Positions 1-5,448 of a stretch of DNA of 5,448 nucleotides are shown here, piece by piece (the stretch's first letter is position 1; the number at the start of each line of letters is the position of its first letter). The position numbers were made by a program, and so were the translations under genes. Below the pieces are notes generated by a model. It made no database searches. It was not told the origin of the DNA and saw only the letters and a list, made by a program, of their open reading frames with translations. Origin of the DNA: Bacteroidales bacterium (GTDB taxonomy: Bacteria; Bacteroidota; Bacteroidia; Bacteroidales; UBA10428); contig JAFGQQ010000203.1 of NCBI GenBank assembly GCA_016935595.1, positions 1-5,448 on the forward strand, read 5' to 3'.

Positions 1-857
1 ATAAAACCTTGCATTATACTAACTGTTGCTGCACTATCAATATAATTACCGCTAGAACCAGCATATAATAAGTAATAAATACGTGTAATCCCTGATAAGT
101 TATTTATTCGATGATAATCATTATCTGTAGAGGTTGCATATTCCTGTGTTAGCGTATCTGTGTTAACAATAATCAAATGGTTTACCGAAGGATCACCGGC
201 ATTATAAACCCTTTTAATATATCCATAATAATCCTTTCCAAAATATTGATAATGGATTCTTGCTGTATCAACACTGCCGCCACCGTCAGCGCCTAAATTG
301 CCAGTTATTTCAAAGTAATTTATTCCGTTCAATTCAGCGCAAAACACAAATAGCCCAGTATATTTCCTTGTAAAATAACTACAATTAGTTCCTAAATAAG
401 AGCTAGTATTAATGCTGTTATCCGAATAACTTATATATTGTCCTAAATTTGTTCCTAAATAATTTCCTCCGTCATACATATCACCAGTACCATCGCTAAT
501 ATTTGTCCCGGTAACTCCGTCAGTAAAATCATAACGGTTAGGAATTGAATCAATTATTTGAGTATAATTAATGTTTAAATTGTTTAATACAACTTCTAAA
601 GGCAGGTATATATTATAATTTAAAACTGAGCTTCCGGCATTAGAAATAACTAATTGTTCGGTAACTGAATCACCGCAATTTGTAATTGCAGCTTCAATAG
701 AATCCGGTGTAAACGAAATTTGCTGGCTATGTGCTAAATGGTATGTAAAAAACAGGACTATTATAGCAATAACTGCTTGAAATTTATTGTAATTAAAAAA
801 AGAAAATACTTTACTCCCATTACTCCCTTTGTTTTTTTGCCAACATTCTGTTTTCAT
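1..857 (-). CDS. Secreted protein of unknown function, N-terminal part (runs off the left edge)
   Basis: An open frame without stops runs from an ATG at 857 to the window edge, giving 285 residues; the C-terminus lies outside. An in-frame TAA lies about 11 codons upstream and this is the first ATG after it. The leader is unusually long: a polar stretch of about 26 residues, a hydrophobic segment (about 28-40), then A-H-S-Q-Q, consistent with Sec signal peptide cleavage near residue 44. Residues 48-90 look like an Ig-like/ASH-type beta domain (N-C-G-D-S-V, then L-V-I-S-N-A-G-S-S). Residues 108-285 form a Gly/Asn/Asp/Tyr-rich beta module with D-G-G-N-Y-L-G-T-N-L and, near the end, L-L-Y-A-G-S-S-G-N-Y-I-D. 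I believe this module recurs in secreted Bacteroidota proteins but cannot name it. The gene follows the PorP/SprF gene by 63 bp on the same strand and may be co-transcribed. A C-terminal T9SS sorting domain is expected but not visible. The reading frame is firm; the function is unknown. Confidence 0.85.
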   Translation of the reverse strand, partial: MKTECWQKNKGSNGSKVFSFFNYNKFQAVIAIIVLFFTYHLAHSQQISFTPDSIEAAITNCGDSVTEQLVISNAGSSVLNYNIYLPLEVVLNNLNINYTQIIDSIPNRYDFTDGVTGTNISDGTGDMYDGGNYLGTNLGQYISYSDNSINTSSYLGTNCSYFTRKYTGLFVFCAELNGINYFEITGNLGADGGGSVDTARIHYQYFGKDYYGYIKRVYNAGDPSVNHLIIVNTDTLTQEYATSTDNDYHRINNLSGITRIYYLLYAGSSGNYIDSAATVSIMQGF

Positions 858-920
858 AATTAATAGTTTTAATTCAGACAATAAGTTATGTTAAAATTAT
901 ACTCCCATATAATTCAACAC

Positions 921-1844
921 CTACCATTGATAATAAGGTTTTTGAGGGGAATATTCCCTCTTTTTACTACCAAAGCTATAACCCAATGAAATTTCGTGCG
1001 ATCCGGAAGTGTTTGCTCCAACACCCTGTCCGGAAATTTCAAAGGAATAGTTTATTATATATTGCTTATATTGTGTTCCGGCATTTATTCCAATTATCAT
1101 TGGTTTCCTGTAAATTACACCAAGCCAGGCAGATTTTTTATATTTTGCCAATATTGTTGCCTGGTAATATAATGTACTATTCAAAGTTTTCTTTACAATT
1201 GCTATAGGTTCAATTTCAATATCTTTAGATACAGGATAATTATATGAGGCATGTGCAATAAAATGGCGCTTAAGCTGAAATACTACATCATCTTCCATTT
1301 TTATTTTATTCTCTAATAACCGAGGGACATGTAAACCAATATTTAATCCTTTATAATTGTATAAAATTCCAAAGCTGGCATCATAGGTGGTTTTATTAAT
1401 TATTTGATATGCCTCTAAAACGGGGTCATTTAAATCCGGATTTCCGCTTTTTGTAAGATCAATATGTGTATTAAATAATCCGGCTGAAAGTCCAAACCTG
1501 ATTAACTGGGTTTTAGAGATTTTTACTTCATAAGCATAGCTTAATAAAAATGATATATTGTCGAAAATGCTGAATTTTTCCATGTTTAATGCAGCGCCAA
1601 AACCCATATTTTTCGCAAGCAATGTATTGGCATTTAACATCACTTTTTGTGGTGCCCCTTCAAAACCTAACCAGTCTTTTCTATAAGAAGTAAATGCTTC
1701 AAAATTTTGTGAATATCCGGCATAGGCAGGTGATAAAGCGAATTTATTGATTGCATACTGGTTATCATTTGCTATTTGCTGTGATGATGAATAATTATAT
1801 AAACTTATAATTATTAAAAATATCAGGTAAAATTTTTTCATCAT
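921..1844 (-). CDS. PorP/SprF family type IX secretion system outer membrane protein
   Basis: The 307-residue product begins with two Met codons, a short basic stretch and a hydrophobic core to about residue 17, then S-S-S-Q-Q, a Sec signal peptide with likely cleavage near residue 21. The mature start (N-Q-Y near 28-30, then F-A-L-S-P-A-Y-A-G at 35-43) is the hallmark of the PorP/SprF family, whose members usually have 300-350 residues. R55, D57 and W58 follow in the usual place. The rest alternates short amphipathic strands, as in an outer membrane beta-barrel, and includes the family's G-S-H-E-I near 281-285. Family members assist secretion or surface attachment of T9SS cargo; SprF is needed for SprB in Flavobacterium. 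Here the likely partner is the PKD/CHU_C protein encoded upstream on the same strand, 285 bp away across a repeat element. No SD sequence precedes the start, as usual in this phylum. A paralogue paired with this cargo is likelier than core PorP, since no core T9SS genes are nearby. Confidence 0.93.
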   Translation of the reverse strand: MMKKFYLIFLIIISLYNYSSSQQIANDNQYAINKFALSPAYAGYSQNFEAFTSYRKDWLGFEGAPQKVMLNANTLLAKNMGFGAALNMEKFSIFDNISFLLSYAYEVKISKTQLIRFGLSAGLFNTHIDLTKSGNPDLNDPVLEAYQIINKTTYDASFGILYNYKGLNIGLHVPRLLENKIKMEDDVVFQLKRHFIAHASYNYPVSKDIEIEPIAIVKKTLNSTLYYQATILAKYKKSAWLGVIYRKPMIIGINAGTQYKQYIINYSFEISGQGVGANTSGSHEISLGYSFGSKKREYSPQKPYYQW

Positions 1845-1910
1845 TTTATTTTTTAATATTTAATGAAGTTTCAATATTTATATTATTCTAGTTTGAGATT
1901 TTAAACTTGG

Positions 1911-1934
1911 AACCTGCCCTGCCGAATAGACAGA
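1911..1934. repeat. Degenerate short palindrome beside the REPIN-like element
   Basis: A GC-rich patch in otherwise AT-rich DNA. CTGCC at 1919-1923 and GACAG at 1929-1933 form an imperfect 5 bp stem (one mismatch) around a 5-base loop. It resembles worn copies of the short palindromic repeats scattered in Bacteroidota intergenic regions; this is recognition by eye only. It sits 5 bp from the larger inverted pair and may be a separate repeat family. Confidence 0.35.
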
Positions 1935-1938
1935 CTAA

Positions 1939-2092
1939 AATAACACCGTCCTTCAGGGCGCTGGCTATACAATCATACAGAATCCATATAAGGAATTTGA
2001 AAATTTCGTAATTTTTATAAGATACAAAATTTTCAAATTCTTCATCTTTAGTTAAGTTTTTGTTAATCACCGCCCTGAAGGACGGTGTTATT
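1939..2092. repeat. REPIN-like element: inverted pair of REP-type palindromes
   Basis: A perfect 22 bp inverted repeat has arms at 1939-1960 and 2071-2092, spanning 154 bp. The right end is itself a hairpin: CACCG (2068-2072) pairs with CGGTG (2083-2087), and an inner CCT (2074-2076) pairs with AGG. The left end has the matching palindrome with one base changed (CACCG 1944-1948 against CGCTG 1959-1963). Inside lies a second perfect inverted repeat of 14 bp (1993-2006 with 2027-2040), so the whole unit can fold into a long nested hairpin. Two REP-type palindromes in opposite orientation are the definition of a REPIN, a non-autonomous element moved by RAYT (REP-associated tyrosine) transposases; a MITE is the alternative. 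No clear target-site duplication is visible. It lies between the PKD/CHU_C gene and the PorP/SprF gene, where the folded RNA could lower downstream expression or stabilise the upstream message. Confidence 0.75.
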
Positions 2093-2129
2093 CCAATATA
2101 TTTAATATAATCTGTCAAAAATAAAATTA

Positions 2130-3446
2130 TTATTGTAAAATATTTATAGTTCCTTTCTTGGTTATTCCGTCTGCTTCAATAATATAGAAATAACTTCCCG
2201 GATCAAGCTCGTTTCCTTCCCAGTCGTTCTGGTAGTTATTTATTTCTTCAATTAAGTCACCATATATGTTATAAATGCTAAGTTTACAATTTTGATAATT
2301 GTTTAAATCAGTAATAATAAAAAAATCATTTTTACCATCGCCATTAGGTGTTATAATGGTACTCTTAATTTGTATTTCTTCAGCATCAACAGGAGTGATT
2401 GTTTTTCCATGAATAAAAACACCATCCTGACTTGTACAACCAAAAGTATTGCTAACTTCAACCGAATAATACCCGGTATCGCTAATTATAATTGAATCGA
2501 CAGTTGCTCCATTCGACCATTCTATTGAACTATAATTTCCCACAGCATTAATCTCCATTTCCTGTCCTGTACTTAATATTGTTTCATTATAAATCAGCGT
2601 AAGAGTTGGAACAGGATTTATATTAATGCTTAAATTTTCTAAAGTATCCCTGCAATTATTTTCCGAAATGGCAACAAGTGAAACTGAAAATGTTCCAGCG
2701 CTTGAATAAGTATGTGATATGTTGCCGGAAGAAGCTTCCTGAACACCATCACCGAAATTCCAGACACAAATATCTATTGCATCATTTTGGATAGTTGAAT
2801 TATTAGTAAATAAAACTGCTTCATCCATACAAGCATCATCAAAAGTAAAATCGGCAATAGGCATAGAATAAACTCTGGTGGTTTTAGTAGTAAAACCGCT
2901 GCAATTCTGGTCGGATATAACTTCCAGTTTTACAGTATGAGTTCCAAGTCCCAAATTTATACTTGCTTCAGCCCCTGAAGTAATATCATCAGGATTACCG
3001 TCATTGTCAAAATCCCAATAGTAATTTGTTAATGTTCCATACTCAATGGTCGATTGATCCGTAAAGACTGCTAATTGCCCGTCGCACAAATTATCAACCT
3101 GGAAATTAACTTGAGGCACCGGATGGACAATTACTTCTTTTGGCGCATCCATAACATAAAATGAATCGGTTGTTTCAATTCTAAGACCTACCAAGAATGT
3201 ATCTGGGGCAGTAAATGTATAAATTACTGTACTTCCAATTTTATCTTCCTGGTCTTTATAGTTCAAATTATTATTCATATCCCAATAATAACCTGTTATA
3301 GTTCCGGGTATATTCGTGTATTGGGCTTCTAAAGTTGAATATTCACCAAAACAAACAGGTTGTGTATTGAAATTAACCTGTTGTGCATTGATTGATAAAA
3401 CATGAGATATGAAAATGGCTAAAATAGTTAAATAAAATTTTTTCAC
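2130..3446 (-). CDS. Secreted PKD-repeat protein with gliding-motility (CHU_C, type B) C-terminal sorting domain
   Basis: A 438-residue secreted protein. The start codon is GTG (3446-3444): an in-frame TAA lies eight codons upstream with no ATG between, and this start gives a standard signal peptide (K2, K3, hydrophobic core, cleavage near A21-Q22). Three PKD/Ig-like repeats follow at about 24-110, 112-196 and 197-280; the second and third carry the Y-Y-W-D-F-D and V-W-N-F-G-D-G signatures and the third H-T-Y. Cys pairs C121/C182 and C206/C265 could form one disulfide within each of these two repeats. A shorter Ig-like domain occupies about 281-345. Residues 357-438 form the T9SS type B sorting domain, with I-T-P-N-G-D-G-K-N-D at 365-374, Y-N-I-Y-G at 392-396 and P-G-S-Y-F-Y at 416-421. 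Expected location: exported by T9SS and held at the cell surface or released. At 438 residues it is small for this class, where adhesins can reach thousands. The PorP/SprF gene follows on the same strand. The ligand is unknown. Confidence 0.93.
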   Translation of the reverse strand: MKKFYLTILAIFISHVLSINAQQVNFNTQPVCFGEYSTLEAQYTNIPGTITGYYWDMNNNLNYKDQEDKIGSTVIYTFTAPDTFLVGLRIETTDSFYVMDAPKEVIVHPVPQVNFQVDNLCDGQLAVFTDQSTIEYGTLTNYYWDFDNDGNPDDITSGAEASINLGLGTHTVKLEVISDQNCSGFTTKTTRVYSMPIADFTFDDACMDEAVLFTNNSTIQNDAIDICVWNFGDGVQEASSGNISHTYSSAGTFSVSLVAISENNCRDTLENLSININPVPTLTLIYNETILSTGQEMEINAVGNYSSIEWSNGATVDSIIISDTGYYSVEVSNTFGCTSQDGVFIHGKTITPVDAEEIQIKSTIITPNGDGKNDFFIITDLNNYQNCKLSIYNIYGDLIEEINNYQNDWEGNELDPGSYFYIIEADGITKKGTINILQ

Positions 3447-3703
3447 TTCGATAGGTTTTAAAGTAAGTTATTGATAGTGGTTTTTATATCTTTTATAATG
3501 TTTTGAACAATAGAACAAATAGCAAAATTTATTCATCAATGACTTTTAAGAGATTCTTGTTCACAAGATAATTAATATCTTTTATAAAAAAAAATAAGAT
3601 TTTGTTAAAATAAATATTTCTAAAAAATAAATTTAATAAATTAATTATTTTTTATCAAAACCATATAACTATATTCAATTTGTACATTGTTTTCTCTTAA
3701 AAC

Positions 3704-3720
3704 AATAAGTACTACTTATT
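3704..3720. promoter_or_regulatory. Perfect palindrome, possible operator
   Basis: AATAAGTA at 3704-3711 and TACTTATT at 3713-3720 are exact inverted repeats around a single C. The site ends 27 bp upstream of the promoter's TTG box, a position that suits an activator or repressor dimer. In AT-rich DNA such palindromes can arise by chance, and no regulator gene is adjacent, so the operator role is inference. Confidence 0.35.
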
Positions 3721-3747
3721 CAAAAAATTAAATAACAAATTGAAATA

Positions 3748-3777
3748 TTGCTAACAAAACACTTTTTTATATCTTTG
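3748..3777 (+). promoter_or_regulatory. Bacteroidota-type promoter of the chorismate mutase-aldolase operon
   Basis: TTG at 3748-3750 and TATCTTTG at 3770-3777 match the -33 (TTG/TTTG) and -7 (TAnnTTTG) elements of the primary sigma factor of Bacteroidota, with the expected 19 bp spacer. Transcription would begin near 3784, leaving a leader of roughly 20 bases before the ATG at 3803. That leader has no SD sequence, which is normal for the phylum. The leader is too short for a riboswitch or attenuator. Confidence 0.75.
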
Positions 3778-3802
3778 GGCTGCTAAAAAATAAAATGATT
3801 GT

Positions 3803-4114
3803 ATGAAAACTCCTGAAAATTGCAAAAATATTGAGGAAATTAGAAAAGAAATAGATAACATTGATCAGGAAATTATTAATTTAATAGGAAAAAGATTTAA
3901 TTATGTTAAAGAAATTGTTAAATATAAATCTCCTGACAAAGATAGTATTATAGCAAAGAACAGATATAATAAAGTAATTTCAGATAGAAAGTCATGGGCA
4001 GAGAAGCATGGGCTTGCACCAAATGTAATCGAAAAAATATATAAAACCTTAATTGATTACTTTATAAAAGAAGAGATTGAAATGGTAAATAATAAAAAAG
4101 AAATAACTAAATAA
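3803..4114 (+). CDS. PchB-like AroQ-fold chorismate mutase / isochorismate pyruvate lyase
   Basis: A 103-residue all-helical protein. The N-terminus (M-K-T-P-E-N-C) is nearly identical to Pseudomonas PchB (101 residues), which converts isochorismate to salicylate plus pyruvate and has weak chorismate mutase activity. Aligned by eye with PchB as I remember it, R14, R31 and the catalytic-loop K42 fall at the same positions, and R54 matches R53 after a one-residue insertion. W65-A66-E67 and G70-L71 before the last helix also fit. PchB Gln90, a substrate-contacting residue, is Glu91 here. Expected to be a cytoplasmic intertwined dimer: helix 1 about 9-42, a mobile loop 43-50, helices at about 51-68 and 73-100. 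The next gene starts 8 bp downstream, so the two are almost certainly co-transcribed from the promoter at 3748-3777. No isochorismate synthase (pchA/entC type) is in the window, so salicylate formation versus plain prephenate formation cannot be settled. It is much more AT-rich than the gene that follows. Confidence 0.88.
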   Translation: MKTPENCKNIEEIRKEIDNIDQEIINLIGKRFNYVKEIVKYKSPDKDSIIAKNRYNKVISDRKSWAEKHGLAPNVIEKIYKTLIDYFIKEEIEMVNNKKEITK

Positions 4115-4122
4115 ATCATATA

Positions 4123-5079
4123 ATGTACAGAAAAGAAATAAAAGTAATAGATTGTACCATCCGTGACGGGGGACTTATGAATAATTCTAACTTTTCTTCC
4201 GAGACGGTTCGTGCAGTTTATAAGGCTGTTTGCGACTCCGGCGTGGATATTGTAGAACTCGGTTACAGAAACAGTAAAAAAATGTTTTCTCCTAAGGAGT
4301 TCGGCCCCTGGAGATTTTGTGATGATGAAGACCTCATAAAAATTGTAGATGGTATCGAAAGCGAAACAAAGCTCGCTGTGATGATGGATGCCCATAAGAG
4401 CTCTATCGATGATATAAAGCCAAAAGAAGGAAGTCCTGTTGATATTATCAGGGTTGCCACTTATGTTAAAGATATCGATAAGGCAATTAAAACCGCTAAT
4501 GCGGCGATTGAAAACGGTTATGATACGACAATAAACATTATGGCAATTTCTCATGCCGTTGATTGGGAATTGGATGAAGCCCTTCAACAGATACAGGAGG
4601 AAACAAAAGTTATAGCAGTATATATTGTTGATAGTTTTGGGGCTCTTTATAGTGAAGATATAGATTTTTATTACGATAAATATAAAAAATATCTCAAAAA
4701 TAAAGAGATAGGAGTTCATTGCCACAATCATCAACAGCTAGGTTTTGCTAATACAATTCAGGGTATAATAAGGGGAGCCAATTACTTAGATGGCACATTA
4801 TACGGAATTGGCAGAGCTGCAGGCAACTGTCCTTTGGAACTTTTAATGTCTTTTCTTAAAAATCCCAAGTTCGATATAAGACCCATCTTAGATGTTATAG
4901 GAAAGTATATTATACCCCTGAAAAATGAAATCGAATGGGGTTATAATATTCCTTATATGATTGCGGGTATATTGAATTTACATCCCAGAGATTCAATGGC
5001 TCTTCTGGATCTTGGTGAAGATGATCCTAAGAGATCTGATTATAGGGCTTTTTACGAAAAGTGTCTTGATCTGATTTAG
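4123..5079 (+). CDS. DRE-TIM/HMGL-like aldolase (4-hydroxy-2-oxovalerate aldolase-like)
   Basis: A 318-residue cytoplasmic TIM-barrel enzyme of the DRE-TIM metallolyase (HMGL-like) superfamily. The first strand carries D10-C-T-I-R14-D15-G16-G17, where Arg and Asp serve catalysis and metal binding. E46-L-G-Y follows on strand 2. G197-V-H199-C-H201-N-H203 supplies the two metal-ligand histidines, and G228-I-G-R-A-A-G-N-C-P with E239 forms the glycine-rich loop typical of the family. The motifs are intact, so a divalent-metal-dependent aldolase or lyase acting through a pyruvate-type enolate is likely. The late segment E271-W-G-Y-N-I-P-Y then L-N-L-H-P-R fits the broad 'aldolase catalytic domain-containing' group rather than the synthases HOA, IPMS or citramalate synthase, which are longer. 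It is a little shorter than DmpG-type aldolases (about 340), and no acetaldehyde dehydrogenase partner (DmpF) follows, so meta-cleavage catabolism is unlikely. It is translated from the same message as the PchB-like gene. The true substrate is unknown. Confidence 0.9.
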   Translation: MYRKEIKVIDCTIRDGGLMNNSNFSSETVRAVYKAVCDSGVDIVELGYRNSKKMFSPKEFGPWRFCDDEDLIKIVDGIESETKLAVMMDAHKSSIDDIKPKEGSPVDIIRVATYVKDIDKAIKTANAAIENGYDTTINIMAISHAVDWELDEALQQIQEETKVIAVYIVDSFGALYSEDIDFYYDKYKKYLKNKEIGVHCHNHQQLGFANTIQGIIRGANYLDGTLYGIGRAAGNCPLELLMSFLKNPKFDIRPILDVIGKYIIPLKNEIEWGYNIPYMIAGILNLHPRDSMALLDLGEDDPKRSDYRAFYEKCLDLI

Positions 5080-5215
5080 GAAAATTTATTCTCACACATG
5101 GAAAGCAGAGTAAAAATATATTTATCCATCATCAGGAAGTGATTGTTTGGTAATATTTTAGTCATTAAATTGTCATTTATTATGAGTTATAACTTCTGGT
5201 TAACAGGTTGTTTAT

Positions 5216-5291
5216 ATTTTTGAATTTAGAATTTTGGATTTATTTGTAATTTGGATTTTGTATTTTAGTTTTTGATTTTTAAAAATTGAGT
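5216..5291. repeat. T-rich degenerate repeat in the aldolase-tRNA gap
   Basis: The 219 bp between the aldolase stop and the tRNA holds no gene. Its last third is a low-complexity T/G/A stretch with degenerate copies of a GGATTT/GAATTT-type motif; TTGGATTT occurs at 5234-5241 and again, 17 bp later, at 5251-5258. No strong GC hairpin followed by a T-run is visible after the aldolase gene, so no intrinsic terminator is called. Confidence 0.4.
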
Positions 5292-5298
5292 TTTATTC

Positions 5299-5371
5299 TG
5301 CCCTGTGGTGTAATTGGCAACACGTCTGACTCTGGATCAGAAGAGTCCAGGTTCGAGCCCTGGCAGGGCAG
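5299..5371 (+). tRNA. tRNA-Gln, anticodon CTG
   Basis: A complete cloverleaf of 73 bases including the discriminator. The acceptor stem is TGCCCTG (5299-5305) with CAGGGCA (5364-5370). The D stem is GTG (5308-5310) with CAC (5321-5323), and its loop contains GG. The anticodon stem is TCTGA (5325-5329) with TCAGA (5337-5341). The seven-base loop 5330-5336 has T33 and anticodon C-T-G at 5332-5334, reading CAG (Gln). The T stem is CCAGG (5347-5351) with CCTGG (5359-5363) around TTCGAGC. The T1-A72 first pair and G73 discriminator are expected for tRNA-Gln. The 3' CCA is not encoded (the gene is followed by CAAAG), so it must be added by nucleotidyltransferase. The CAA codon needs a separate tRNA with TTG anticodon. 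Confidence 0.97.
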
Positions 5372-5381
5372 CAAAGCTGAA

Positions 5382-5448
5382 ATGACAGGGCGAGAAGTTT
5401 ATCCCGATGTTGTCTTCGTAAGATTTTTCGAAGAAAAATATCCAGAAG
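5382..5448 (+). CDS. Possible start of a downstream gene (partial, doubtful)
   Basis: An ATG 11 bases after the tRNA opens a frame of 22 codons that reaches the window edge without a stop and reads M-T-G-R-E-V-Y-P-D-V-V-F-V-R-F-F-E-E-K. The same frame is also open back through the tRNA, which weakens the case for a true start. I recognise no family. A gene so close to a tRNA would be unusual unless it is tRNA-linked or part of an inserted element. It may equally be a chance open frame. Confidence 0.2.
   Translation, partial: MTGREVYPDVVFVRFFEEKYPE

Larger units (their letters stand above)
3447..3802. other. Divergent intergenic region, AT-rich
   Basis: This 356 bp gap separates the minus-strand T9SS cargo gene from the plus-strand enzyme operon, so it should hold promoters in both directions. 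The plus-strand promoter and a palindrome are listed separately. For the minus strand I searched for CAAAnnTA (the TAnnTTTG element reversed) and found no exact match. The stretch 3601-3660 has only 3 G/C bases in 60. A short inverted repeat (TCTTGT at 3555-3560, ACAAGA at 3563-3568) is the only other structure seen. No coding region is supported. Confidence 0.7.

Noticed and set aside
986..1207. 73-codon plus-strand open frame
   Set aside because: It lies wholly antisense inside the well-supported PorP/SprF gene and has no family resemblance.
1888..2118. 76-codon minus-strand open frame covering the inverted-repeat element
   Set aside because: It runs through both 22 bp arms and both inner hairpin arms, so its sequence is dictated by the repeat. 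There is no recognisable domain, and it looks like a chance frame.
3794..3805. Upstream ATG before the chorismate mutase start
   Set aside because: It reads only three codons before a TGA that overlaps the true ATG at 3803, and the PchB-like N-terminus fixes the start at 3803.
4263..4460. 65-codon minus-strand open frame
   Set aside because: It is antisense within the aldolase gene, with no motif or separate signals.
4057..4734. 225-codon minus-strand open frame
   Set aside because: It is antisense to the aldolase and the end of the chorismate mutase gene, both with clear motifs. Its Phe/Ile/Tyr-rich product is what reverse reading of AT-rich coding DNA gives.
5215..5222. TATTTTTG, a match to the TAnnTTTG promoter element upstream of the tRNA
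   Set aside because: There is no TTG box at the required distance upstream and the site is about 77 bases before the tRNA, in T-rich DNA where such matches are expected by chance.
5413..5434. 6 bp hairpin (TCTTCG / CGAAGA) after the tRNA as a terminator
   Set aside because: The 10-base loop is large, the stem is short, and an A-run rather than a T-run follows on the plus strand.
1..5448. CRISPR array, insertion sequence or transposase gene
   Set aside because: No regularly spaced direct repeats and no transposase-like reading frame were seen on either strand; the only mobile-type sequence is the short REPIN-like element.

Overview
The window looks like chromosomal DNA from a member of the Bacteroidota, probably an uncultured or environmental one. 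Three things point there. The base composition is AT-rich. Starts lack Shine-Dalgarno sequences, and one promoter fits the Bacteroidota TTG / TAnnTTTG pattern. Finally, the left half carries type IX secretion system (T9SS) genes: a PorP/SprF-family outer membrane protein beside a large secreted protein with PKD repeats and a gliding-motility-type (CHU_C, 'type B') C-terminal sorting domain.

Left half (1-3446, minus strand, read right to left): a GTG-started PKD/CHU_C secreted protein (3446-2130), a 285 bp spacer holding a REPIN-like inverted pair of palindromes (1939-2092), the PorP/SprF-family gene (1844-921), then the N-terminal 285 codons of another secreted protein (857 running off the left edge). 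The last gene is interrupted by the window edge and is easily missed. Cargo plus PorP/SprF partner is a familiar T9SS arrangement: the PorP/SprF protein is expected in the outer membrane, helping its cognate type B cargo to be secreted or anchored.

Centre (3447-3802): a 356 bp divergent intergenic region, extremely AT-rich in the middle. It has a convincing Bacteroidota promoter (TTG, 19 bp spacer, TATCTTTG) and a perfect 8+1+8 palindrome just upstream of it, both serving the plus-strand genes.

Right half (3803-5079, plus strand): a tight two-gene operon (8 bp gap). It encodes a PchB-like AroQ-fold chorismate mutase / isochorismate pyruvate lyase and a DRE-TIM/HMGL-like metal-dependent aldolase with intact metal-binding motifs. 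This is the most interesting part: a small shikimate-branch enzyme paired with a pyruvate-type aldolase, with no isochorismate synthase, dehydrogenase or siderophore genes beside them. The pathway they serve cannot be told from the window.

Right end: a T-rich degenerate repeat, a complete tRNA-Gln with anticodon CTG (5299-5371), and a short reading frame of doubtful reality that stays open to the window end.
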